From Clostridia bacterium (GTDB lineage: Bacteria > Bacillota > Clostridia > UMGS1810), in contig JAEDEG010000118.1 of NCBI GenBank assembly GCA_016293435.1, forward strand, positions 1 through 7,632: 7,632 bases of DNA, written 5' to 3'. Every line of letters begins with the position of its first letter. Within the stretch, counting starts at the first letter, position 1. The position numbers were made by a program, and so were the translations under genes. Shown here piece by piece: positions 1-6,605 of this stretch. The notes beneath the pieces are model-generated. The model did not search any database. It had not been told where the DNA came from and worked only from the letters and a program-made list of their open reading frames with translations.

Positions 1-3000
1 TATACCCTCTGCCGAAACTGTGGGCATAACATCGGGCACCTTATAGACCGGCACATTGTATGTAGACATTGCAGCGTTGAAGCTCTCTATTGCCTTTCCG
101 TCAACCTTTATAGCTGTGGGAAGGGCGTAGCTTAGTTCATCTTCGCCATCGGCAATTGACCATTCGGCAATGGGAACGAGTGTCTCATCGGGCACTATTT
201 CGCATCCGCCGGGGATGACTGTCGCTCTGAATGTGATAGGTTTGTCGGTCTCGGAACTAAAGCGTACGGTAATCTTGTTGATGGTCGATTTGAGACCTCC
301 GAGCTGTGCATCTACCACGGGTGATGTGGGCAGAGGCAATGAGAAGCCTTTTTCAATCTTAAAATCTACATTACTGTCAAAGTATATGGTTGCCTGACGA
401 CTGCCATTGGTAAGAACAACGCTTCTTCCGTCTTTGGATATATCTATGTCGGCAACTGTGTGCCAGAACCAATAGTATTCATCATTGCCCTTAGGCATTA
501 TTTCGTCCTGAACGGTAAACACTCTGCGGTGCTCAGAAAGCATAAAGCCTCTGGTTGCCTCCGATACATTTGTTACATATGCGGGAGTCATATCTATGGT
601 ATAGATAGAGCCCTTGTCTTTTGCCGCAACCTGAACAATTGAGGAGCTGGCGTGAACCTCCTGACCTGCACCCATGTCGGGATTGATTACATATACGTTG
701 TGACCTTCGGCACGAGTTACATAGAGATTGCGGACAGAGGTGTTGAAGTAGCCGGGGAGGTTGTAATCATCCTTGCCCATTTCGTTGGCAAAACGTACAC
801 CGTCGGCTTCATATTCAAATGAACCAATGTCCACATGACCGTGAGCCTGATCGTTGGCTCCGGCATGGATACCCACCCATACAGCATTTGCCGACCAGTC
901 GGTACGAAACGACGCTACCTGAGAGGAAGTGTACAGCGTATCTGAGCCAAGACCTGCCGCCTCGGTTGCAAAGGAGGGATCATAATACATAAGGTGCATT
1001 ACGCCGCCGTTTGAGCCTTCTTTATTCATTGTGTAAAGCTGAAGACCTGCAAGTGCACTGTCGCCCGCTCTCTTTGCAAGATAGAACACTTCTGCCGAGC
1101 CGCTCATCTTGTATACTCTCGGAGCATCGTGATAAGCATACATGCCTGCGTTACCGCTAATATTAAACGGATAGTAGCCCGTCTCCAAAAATCCGGGGCA
1201 GTTGCCTATGCCATAGTCTGTGCCAAGGCAGCTCTCCAGAGCCTTGATTGCGATAACGTTGTTGGAAACGGTGTAGTCCCAGTATGCGGGCCCCTCTGCC
1301 CAGGCACCCTCGGGTGCATAGGTTGACATCATGGATTCAACCGATTTGATAGATTTTTCGAGAACATCCATACAAAGGTCTGTTTCATATTCGTCGCCTA
1401 TGGCAAGGGCTGCCATAATAACGCCTTTGTTAACAACAATATTCCAGTTGTTTGGATTGGTTGGCCAGTGAAGTCCGTTGTATGGGTTGGCACCGTAAAG
1501 ACGCTCTTTTGAAGGCTTGATGCCATATTCAATAAGCTTTTCGGCAAAGAGCTCTTTGTCTTCGGGAGTAAGAAAATCGTAGAATAGATCATAGGTCAAG
1601 CCTATTGCCGCCATGGTTTCGCCAACCTCGAGAAAGTGGGTGGTATGACCCCATTCGCTATATTCGGTGCAGCAAGCTCTTGCCACATTGAGTGCACGCT
1701 CAACATATCTCATATCGCCGGTCTTGCGGTAGCACCAATAAAGACCGAGAGAAGTGCTCTTGCTCATGAGATTTTGGAGCCGCAGACCTGCGGAGTCATA
1801 TGCCATAACAGGGAGGTTTGCGTTAACGTCTTTGATTGAGCCCTCATAGGATCTTAGCACATTGTCAGACCATTTTTTCATATTGGGGTCTGTTTCGGAA
1901 AGGGCAAGCTGACGCTGAAATTCTTCTTCTGTAAACACCAATCGGGGATGATTGTTGTTGGGATAACGCTCTTTGAGTGCGCTGTACAAGGTGTTGGCAT
2001 TTGGTCTGTCATACATAATATAGCGAAGGGCAAGGTCGGCACTTTGATATGCAAGCTTGGATTCCGATACAATGCCAAGCCCCGCACCGCCAATGTATAC
2101 GTAGCTATTGAGCACCTTCTCCGCAAAGGAACGAAGCTCGATATATGTGACCCCGTTCACGTTTTTAACAGGATATGAAAGCTCAACGGTTTTGCCTTTG
2201 TATTCAAAGCTTGTGTCGCCCGATTTAAATTTGATTTCATTGCCCATTGTAACAGAGCCGGTTGCCGCATCCCAGCCTACCTCCATGCCATATGCCGCGC
2301 CGAGAGTTCTTACAGGAATGAGCAAATCACAATTCTCGTACAAAACAGGAGCAGGAGCGGTATATTTTTCGCCGCCGATCATAACGTTGGCACATCTGCC
2401 TGCAACAACAAACGCATCTTTATATATATCCTTTACTCCGTCATATGTTCCTAAATTGTCCGCCGGAGAAGCAGAAACATCTTCTTCAAATTTTGTAAAA
2501 TATGTCATATCAGCATTCACCGAAACCGGTTCTCCTTTTGGACCGTTTATTCTTTCTTCTTCCTCTGCGGCAAGACGCTGTGCCTCACGATCGGCTGCTG
2601 CCTGCTCAGCAAAGGGTTGGAGCTCGGAGCCTGTGTAGACATACATATTATCAAGCCACATGGTGCCTTTGTTACCTCCTGCCGACATCTCAAAACGAAT
2701 GAGCTGTATATAGTCTTCGGTGTTGACATTGGGAATGGGCACTTCCTCGGCTACAAGCTCACGGTTGGCATATACCGAATAAGAATGTGATGCAAAGTCG
2801 AGAGCAATTGCAAGATTCACCCACTTTTTGTTGGCTCCCTTGGCAACTTGTATACCATTGGAGGTTTTGATGGAGCCATCTGTATACATGTAGAGCAGGG
2901 TTGCAAAGTTACCCGGTTTGTCACGAAGAGTAAAGAGCTTGCAAGTATTGCCGTTGGAGGGACTGTACACATCAACCTCCACAACTGCCTCGCTGAGACT

Positions 3001-3942
3001 ATTGTTAACCAAAAGATCTACATAGTTTTCGCCCGAAACGGTAACATCGGAACGTTCTACCTTGAAGCCTTTGCCTTCGCCGTCGTCTCTTTCGTCAATA
3101 TAGGGAGCGTTCTTTGTCCAAAATCCGTCGGGAACATAGCCGATAGCTTCTTCCTCAAAGTCATAGCTTATCATAAGCTGGCTCTGAGTTTGGGATTCTT
3201 TTGGCAGGTCAAGCGAAACATCTGTCAAAACCTCAGGGTTTGGGGTGTATCTGACAGCATTGTCATCGAGGAGCTCTGTGTGCACATAACTTCTCACATA
3301 GTCTATCTGCCACGAAGTGGAAGCTGCCGTCGTTTCTTCAACCCTTTCGCCGGTTTCGGCATTGGTTTTGGTATCTGCATTCGGGGTGGCATCACTCTCA
3401 AAGGTTACTGCCGTAACCTTTCCTTTTTCAAGAGTTATACGGTTTTCGGAGACCTTGCCGTTTATATACAAATCGCACTTGCTCGACACGGTATCAACCT
3501 TAAAACCCAGGTCAATCCACTTGCCTATTTTGTAGCCGGTTATCTTATCGCCGGAGGCATTGGTTATCTGACCTCCGGGAGCAAAGCTTACAACAGGCTT
3601 TTTGCTGCTTCCGATTGTAAACAAAATTGTTTTTTTCGATTTATTATCGTCAATTTTGACCCTTGTTTGAATATAGAAAAGTGATTCCGCTGCATTGTTG
3701 GTCACAAAAGCCGAAAGCTTTTTGCTTCCGTTTTTCAAAAGCAAGGCCTTGTCTGTGCCACCGGGCACTACCTTGGCAACGTATGCTTTGCCCGATACAG
3801 CAACACCGGTCGGATCGCCATAGGTGGCAATATCTGCAAAGCCCAAATTTGTGTACATTGTGGGCTCCGGTGCAGCAAATGCCGTAAATGTAAGCGATGC
3901 ATGCAGCATGGTTACTGCAAGCAGTATAGCTATTTTTTTCAT
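1..3942 (-). CDS. Exported multidomain heparinase II/III-type polysaccharide lyase, 3' end beyond window
   Basis: Partial: 1314 codons without a stop. The ATG at 3942 follows AGGAAGG six bases upstream and begins a signal peptide (KK, hydrophobic core, likely cut after AFA at 21-23). Visible order: lectin-like module (about 28-222), second similar module (257-440), charged helical linker (about 441-466), stalk domain (about 519-627), heparinase II/III lyase module (about 650-1250), then a cadherin-like/Ig-like start (from about 1272). Lyase signatures are HFLEVGE (769-775), NNWN (831-834), APEGAWAEGPAYWDY (876-890), HGHVDIGSF (1034-1042), DDYNLPGYF (1058-1066) and HN (1081-1082). Enzymes of this fold cleave uronic-acid glycans by beta-elimination outside the cell; Tyr887 or Tyr890 and His1034/His1036 are candidate catalytic or metal residues. 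The substrate cannot be told, and heparin is only the family name. No SLH domain is seen in the visible part; one may follow. It is last of three tightly spaced genes in this window. Confidence 0.93.
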   Translation of the reverse strand, partial: MKKIAILLAVTMLHASLTFTAFAAPEPTMYTNLGFADIATYGDPTGVAVSGKAYVAKVVPGGTDKALLLKNGSKKLSAFVTNNAAESLFYIQTRVKIDDNKSKKTILFTIGSSKKPVVSFAPGGQITNASGDKITGYKIGKWIDLGFKVDTVSSKCDLYINGKVSENRITLEKGKVTAVTFESDATPNADTKTNAETGERVEETTAASTSWQIDYVRSYVHTELLDDNAVRYTPNPEVLTDVSLDLPKESQTQSQLMISYDFEEEAIGYVPDGFWTKNAPYIDERDDGEGKGFKVERSDVTVSGENYVDLLVNNSLSEAVVEVDVYSPSNGNTCKLFTLRDKPGNFATLLYMYTDGSIKTSNGIQVAKGANKKWVNLAIALDFASHSYSVYANRELVAEEVPIPNVNTEDYIQLIRFEMSAGGNKGTMWLDNMYVYTGSELQPFAEQAAADREAQRLAAEEEERINGPKGEPVSVNADMTYFTKFEEDVSASPADNLGTYDGVKDIYKDAFVVAGRCANVMIGGEKYTAPAPVLYENCDLLIPVRTLGAAYGMEVGWDAATGSVTMGNEIKFKSGDTSFEYKGKTVELSYPVKNVNGVTYIELRSFAEKVLNSYVYIGGAGLGIVSESKLAYQSADLALRYIMYDRPNANTLYSALKERYPNNNHPRLVFTEEEFQRQLALSETDPNMKKWSDNVLRSYEGSIKDVNANLPVMAYDSAGLRLQNLMSKSTSLGLYWCYRKTGDMRYVERALNVARACCTEYSEWGHTTHFLEVGETMAAIGLTYDLFYDFLTPEDKELFAEKLIEYGIKPSKERLYGANPYNGLHWPTNPNNWNIVVNKGVIMAALAIGDEYETDLCMDVLEKSIKSVESMMSTYAPEGAWAEGPAYWDYTVSNNVIAIKALESCLGTDYGIGNCPGFLETGYYPFNISGNAGMYAYHDAPRVYKMSGSAEVFYLAKRAGDSALAGLQLYTMNKEGSNGGVMHLMYYDPSFATEAAGLGSDTLYTSSQVASFRTDWSANAVWVGIHAGANDQAHGHVDIGSFEYEADGVRFANEMGKDDYNLPGYFNTSVRNLYVTRAEGHNVYVINPDMGAGQEVHASSSIVQVAAKDKGSIYTIDMTPAYVTNVSEATRGFMLSEHRRVFTVQDEIMPKGNDEYYWFWHTVADIDISKDGRSVVLTNGSRQATIYFDSNVDFKIEKGFSLPLPTSPVVDAQLGGLKSTINKITVRFSSETDKPITFRATVIPGGCEIVPDETLVPIAEWSIADGEDELSYALPTAIKVDGKAIESFNAAMSTYNVPVYKVPDVMPTVSAEGI
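193..1995 (-). other. Heparinase II/III-type catalytic region
   Basis: Residues about 650-1250. The first part (about 665-960) is helical, as expected of the alpha/alpha toroid, and contains HFLEVGETMAAIGLTYD, NNWNIVVNKGVIMAALA and PEGAWAEGPAYWDY. The second part (from about 995) is beta-sandwich-like and holds HGHVDIGSFEYEADGVRFA, DDYNLPGYF, GHNVYVIN and HRRVFTVQDE. This two-part layout is shared by the lyase families PL12, PL15, PL17 and PL21. The key Asn, Tyr and His positions appear to be retained, so it is likely active; I cannot assign a family number by eye. Confidence 0.85.
2062..2388 (-). other. Stalk domain (copper amine oxidase N-terminal-like) within the lyase
   Basis: Residues about 519-627 show the domain's usual signatures: NVMIGGEKY, then LLIPVRTLGAAYGMEVGWD (540-558), SVTMGNEIKFKSG, and VNGVTYIELRSFAEKV (595-610). 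In Firmicutes this domain is common in exported cell-wall and S-layer proteins, where it serves as a spacer or cell-envelope interaction module; it carries no amine oxidase activity. Here it sits between the lectin-like modules and the lyase module. Confidence 0.85.
2623..3174 (-). other. Second lectin-like module of the lyase
   Basis: Residues about 257-440. It starts at MISYDFEEEAIGYVPDGFW, a common opening of concanavalin-like modules in exported glycan enzymes, and ends at GTMWLDNMYVYTGSE. The strand KKWVNLAIALD (372-382) and hairpin SVYANREL line up with the equivalent part of the first module, so the two look like a diverged tandem pair. Confidence 0.7.
3277..3861 (-). other. First lectin-like (LamG/concanavalin-like) module of the lyase
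   Basis: Residues about 28-222. It is beta-strand rich, with a KWIDLGFKVD strand at 141-150, a DLYINGKV hairpin at 157-164 and a closing WQIDYVRSYV strand at 211-220, all typical of LamG/GH16-like jelly-roll folds that bind sugars or pack beside catalytic domains. An acidic, Thr-rich insertion at about 184-208 lies before the last strand. The carbohydrate ligand is unknown. Confidence 0.65.
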
Positions 3943-3948
3943 ACACTA

Positions 3949-3955
3949 CCTTCCT
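3949..3955 (-). promoter_or_regulatory. Ribosome binding site of the lyase gene
   Basis: The minus strand reads AGGAAGG, six bases before the ATG at 3942, in the 18-base gap after the TAG stop (3961-3963) of the preceding gene. It supports this start over any internal Met and is consistent with co-transcription and coupling. Confidence 0.85.
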
Positions 3956-3960
3956 TTCCG

Positions 3961-6591
3961 CTATTTTTTGTAAACGAACATTATATCTTCGTAGTTACCG
4001 CCGCCTCGATATACCTTTACAAAGGCTTTGTTGTCGGAATTTTTGCTGTGCTTGAAGCTTTCCACATATTCGTATGAAGACCGGGCAGCCTTTTTGGTAT
4101 CCAAATCCACCTCGACAAACTTCATAACCTTTGTGGGAAATACCCTGAGAAAGCTTCTGTCTTCACTGAGCTCTGCATTATTCTTTACAGAAAGAAAAGA
4201 AAAAGCATTATCACCCTTTGCATAAGGATATCCCACATATTTTGTGAAATACGAGTTGTAGACACTTGTATTTGATGACACATCGCCCGAGGAATAGTCA
4301 AAGTCGTATGCCCACTGAGTGATGCAGTTGTCTTGGTCAAGAATGTAGAGTATGATATCACCAAATTCCATAGAGCGGTCTACATCGATGTATTCGTCGT
4401 TGAAATATAGAATTTCCTCTGTCATTGCGTCGGTAAAAACCCTGATTGCATCGCGGGGGTCACCGTTTTTGTCGAGACAGCGAAAATGCTCAAGCACCAC
4501 TGCCATTGGGGAATAGTCGTCAAGCTTGCCTGCACTTGTGGCAGACAGGGTGTTGCTGTAGTAAACTATAGCCTTGGGAGTCAGAGTATCGTCAAGCTCA
4601 TATGCATAGGCATTTGAAAAGCTTCTGTTTTCGTTTAGCATATCTCTGGTGTTGGAATAGTATTTGGTATCGTGAAGCACATCTTCGCTTACAGCCGGAG
4701 TAATGCTCATGCTGGGAGCTTTGATTAAAAGTGTGTCTGCACCTATCTGACACCGGCTCTCTATAGTTGGAAAATAAGGAGTATATCCGCCCGAAACCGC
4801 AACCTTTTTGTCGGGAGTGAGGCGGTCGGAGCTTTCATCTCCTGTGCCGGCATTTTCGGTGTCGATATATTTTATTATACCGTTTGAGTCGGTTTTGTAG
4901 CGAATAAGCTGAGGTGTAAATTTTTTGTTGCTATATATAACATTTGATGCCGAGTGAGAAAAGTCTGTTTTTGTGCCATCTATAACCACCGACTGTGCAC
5001 ATTCAAATTCTTCAAAATCCACACTGTTTAAAATAAGCAGACGTGCCGGTGACATGGGACCTGCAAACATACCCGAAATTATATATCCGTATTCATAATC
5101 CGAGCCGACCTCTGCAGACGAATATACGAGCTTGCCGAATGCATCTACATAAAATTCACCCTCAAGACCGATTGCAAAGTCACTCTCACATCCTGTGGCA
5201 ATCTCATAGTCCAAAACCTCTTTGCCTGAGGTGAGCTTTATTTTTCCTGTAGCCAAATCCATTTCTGTGATGCGTCCCTTTACTGTATCGGTAGATATAA
5301 TTGCTTTTATGTACTGACTGTCTTTAGAGGAAAAAACGGTGATAACATTGCCGCTTTTTATACGATCTATGTAGGATTCATTTCCGCTTTTGTCGGTAAT
5401 GATAAAGGTGCTCGACGCCTCTGAGCTGTCAAATCGTACCGTTATCTGATTCTGACCGTAGATAACATAGTCGGTGCGGTCGATATTGGTAACCACCAGA
5501 GTCTGACCGTGGACAAGTGAGGCTGTTTCGTACAATTTATCGCCGTCACCGTCTATTAAAGTAACAACAGAATCCTTCAGGTGCAGCTCTTTTGCCGTGC
5601 CGTCTTCATAAAGCTTGCCATTATATATAAAGCTAAATCCCCGTTCAAGGGTTGCCTTGCGCTCTTTTGTGCCGTCAAAATAAGAAACAGTGCCTGCATC
5701 TATCGAGTCGATATCTTCATATTTTAGTGTGATGGTGCTGTTCACATTCTCATCCTCTGCAATGGCTACCACTGTGCCGATTTTGTCTGCAGAAGATTTT
5801 TTGCAGTAGGCTGTAACTGCCATGCCGAGATAATCTGCCATATCTAAAGTTGCCTTATACCTTTCGTTGTCAAGGGCAATCTCATCACTCATGCATATTG
5901 TGTCTGCCTGATAAAGTGAGGTATAACGGTTTGCCGTTACCTTGGCATCAATTGATGTGATATCGTGATAAACACAGAGCACATCCTCGCCCTTGCGCGC
6001 CACATAAGAAACAGTGTCTCCCATGCCCACAAGCTGATATACATCGGTATGGAGAGTATTGTATATAAGCTTTGCAAGCAGCTCTCCGGTAACGGGCTCT
6101 TCACTAACCGACACACCGTCGGCAATGCCCTTGTCCAAAGCTATTTTGAGATATCCGCCGGGATATCCGCCATAGGCAGCCGCCGCAGGCTCATAGCCCG
6201 CAAGACGAACAAGCGCCACAACAGCATCGATGCCGCTTACCTTGGAGTTTGGAGCAAAGCTGTCTTTGCTTACTCCGTTCATAATGCCGACCGAGCAAAC
6301 AGCATTAATATATTTGAAGCTTTCGGAGCTTGTCTTAACATCCTCAAACCCCGAATCATCGCTTTCGGCTATTGAAACAAAGCTGCCGGCAGCAAGCGCC
6401 GCATACTTTGCAAATTCGCTTCTTGTAACCGAGGCAGTGGCGGTATTTATCGTGATGCCGAGGGCTTCAAAAAGTGCCGAAGCTGTATAATTGTCTGAAT
6501 TTGCCTCAGTTTGCGCAGCTGAGTATGCAGCACTTTGAGTAAACAGCATTGAAAGCGTAAGGACAATGCATAATAATCTGTTTGGTTTCAT
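3961..6591 (-). CDS. Exported SLH-domain surface protein with a repetitive beta-rich body, function unknown
   Basis: Complete, 876 residues. The ATG at 6591 sits five bases after AAAGGAGGT and opens a signal peptide (MKPNR, hydrophobic 6-18, probable cut near AYSA, 22-25). Residues about 35-183 resemble three SLH segments: the first keeps TRSEF (56-60); the second has GFEDV (81-85), a GIMNG turn (102-106) and SFAPNSKV (111-118) but lost the TRAE-type motif; the third (about 140-183, GIADGV) is also degenerate. SLH domains usually hold proteins to pyruvylated secondary cell wall polymer, so surface location is likely. The rest (about 190-876) is beta-strand rich, with no catalytic motif I recognise and an acidic DGDGD loop at 347-351. 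Several strand-turn-strand units recur (see findings). Similar SLH proteins with an acidic 'D-D-D' loop occur in Clostridia without known function. It lies 12 bases after one SLH gene and 18 before the lyase gene, so a structural, glycan-binding or enzyme-presenting role is possible but unproven. Confidence 0.93.
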   Translation of the reverse strand: MKPNRLLCIVLTLSMLFTQSAAYSAAQTEANSDNYTASALFEALGITINTATASVTRSEFAKYAALAAGSFVSIAESDDSGFEDVKTSSESFKYINAVCSVGIMNGVSKDSFAPNSKVSGIDAVVALVRLAGYEPAAAAYGGYPGGYLKIALDKGIADGVSVSEEPVTGELLAKLIYNTLHTDVYQLVGMGDTVSYVARKGEDVLCVYHDITSIDAKVTANRYTSLYQADTICMSDEIALDNERYKATLDMADYLGMAVTAYCKKSSADKIGTVVAIAEDENVNSTITLKYEDIDSIDAGTVSYFDGTKERKATLERGFSFIYNGKLYEDGTAKELHLKDSVVTLIDGDGDKLYETASLVHGQTLVVTNIDRTDYVIYGQNQITVRFDSSEASSTFIITDKSGNESYIDRIKSGNVITVFSSKDSQYIKAIISTDTVKGRITEMDLATGKIKLTSGKEVLDYEIATGCESDFAIGLEGEFYVDAFGKLVYSSAEVGSDYEYGYIISGMFAGPMSPARLLILNSVDFEEFECAQSVVIDGTKTDFSHSASNVIYSNKKFTPQLIRYKTDSNGIIKYIDTENAGTGDESSDRLTPDKKVAVSGGYTPYFPTIESRCQIGADTLLIKAPSMSITPAVSEDVLHDTKYYSNTRDMLNENRSFSNAYAYELDDTLTPKAIVYYSNTLSATSAGKLDDYSPMAVVLEHFRCLDKNGDPRDAIRVFTDAMTEEILYFNDEYIDVDRSMEFGDIILYILDQDNCITQWAYDFDYSSGDVSSNTSVYNSYFTKYVGYPYAKGDNAFSFLSVKNNAELSEDRSFLRVFPTKVMKFVEVDLDTKKAARSSYEYVESFKHSKNSDNKAFVKVYRGGGNYEDIMFVYKK
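6043..6489 (-). other. N-terminal, partly degenerate SLH triplet of the 876-residue protein
   Basis: Residues about 35-183. The first segment has ASALFEALGI and TRSEFAKYAA. The second has FEDVKTSSESFKYINAV, GIMNG and FAPNSKVSGIDAVV. The third has YLKIALDKGIADGV and PVTGELLAKLIYNTL. Only the first keeps a TRAE-like motif; in the second and third the equivalent positions read KVSGID and PVTGEL. The spacing and fold pattern still fit SLH, but binding strength may be reduced or the specificity altered. Confidence 0.8.
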
Positions 6592-6596
6592 ACCGT

Positions 6597-6605
6597 ACCT
6601 CCTTT
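6597..6605 (-). promoter_or_regulatory. Strong ribosome binding site of the 876-residue protein gene
   Basis: Read on the minus strand the sequence is AAAGGAGGT, a near-perfect match to the 16S anti-Shine-Dalgarno, five bases before the ATG at 6591. It overlaps the TAA stop (6604-6606) of the upstream gene, which fixes the start and suggests translational coupling. Confidence 0.9.

Noticed and set aside
2062..2388. Copper amine oxidase activity
   Set aside because: Only the N-terminal stalk-type domain is present; no topaquinone tyrosine motif or copper-binding catalytic domain occurs.
2108..2638. Plus-strand open frame (176 codons)
   Set aside because: Antisense to the stalk domain region of the lyase; the Ser/Pro/Ala-rich product is typical of a shadow frame.
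2848..3684. Long plus-strand open frame (278 codons) opposite the lyase gene
   Set aside because: It begins with TTG, has no ribosome binding site, its product is low in charged residues and resembles nothing known, and it lies wholly opposite a well-supported coding region with recognisable domains.
3650..3946. Minus-strand open frame overlapping the lyase start
   Set aside because: It is out of frame with the lyase signal peptide, which has a proper ribosome binding site and domain continuity; the Cys/His-rich translation is a frame artefact.
3943..3963. Promoter or terminator between genes
   Set aside because: The gaps of 12 and 18 bases are too short, show no hairpin followed by a T-run, and are filled by ribosome binding sites. 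The T-run near 3932-3939 is just Lys codons after the start Met.
5528..5553. Dockerin or EF-hand in the 876-residue protein
   Set aside because: Only one loose acidic loop is present; dockerins need two DxNxDG-type loops with following helices, and here strands flank the loop.
5965..6375. Plus-strand open frame (136 codons)
   Set aside because: Antisense to the SLH region of the 876-residue protein; no recognisable domain and no ribosome binding site.
6568..6570. Cys8 of the 876-residue protein as a lipoprotein cysteine
   Set aside because: The preceding residues RLL do not form a lipobox ([LVI]-[AST]-[GAS]-C), and the cysteine falls at the start of the hydrophobic core, too early for cleavage.
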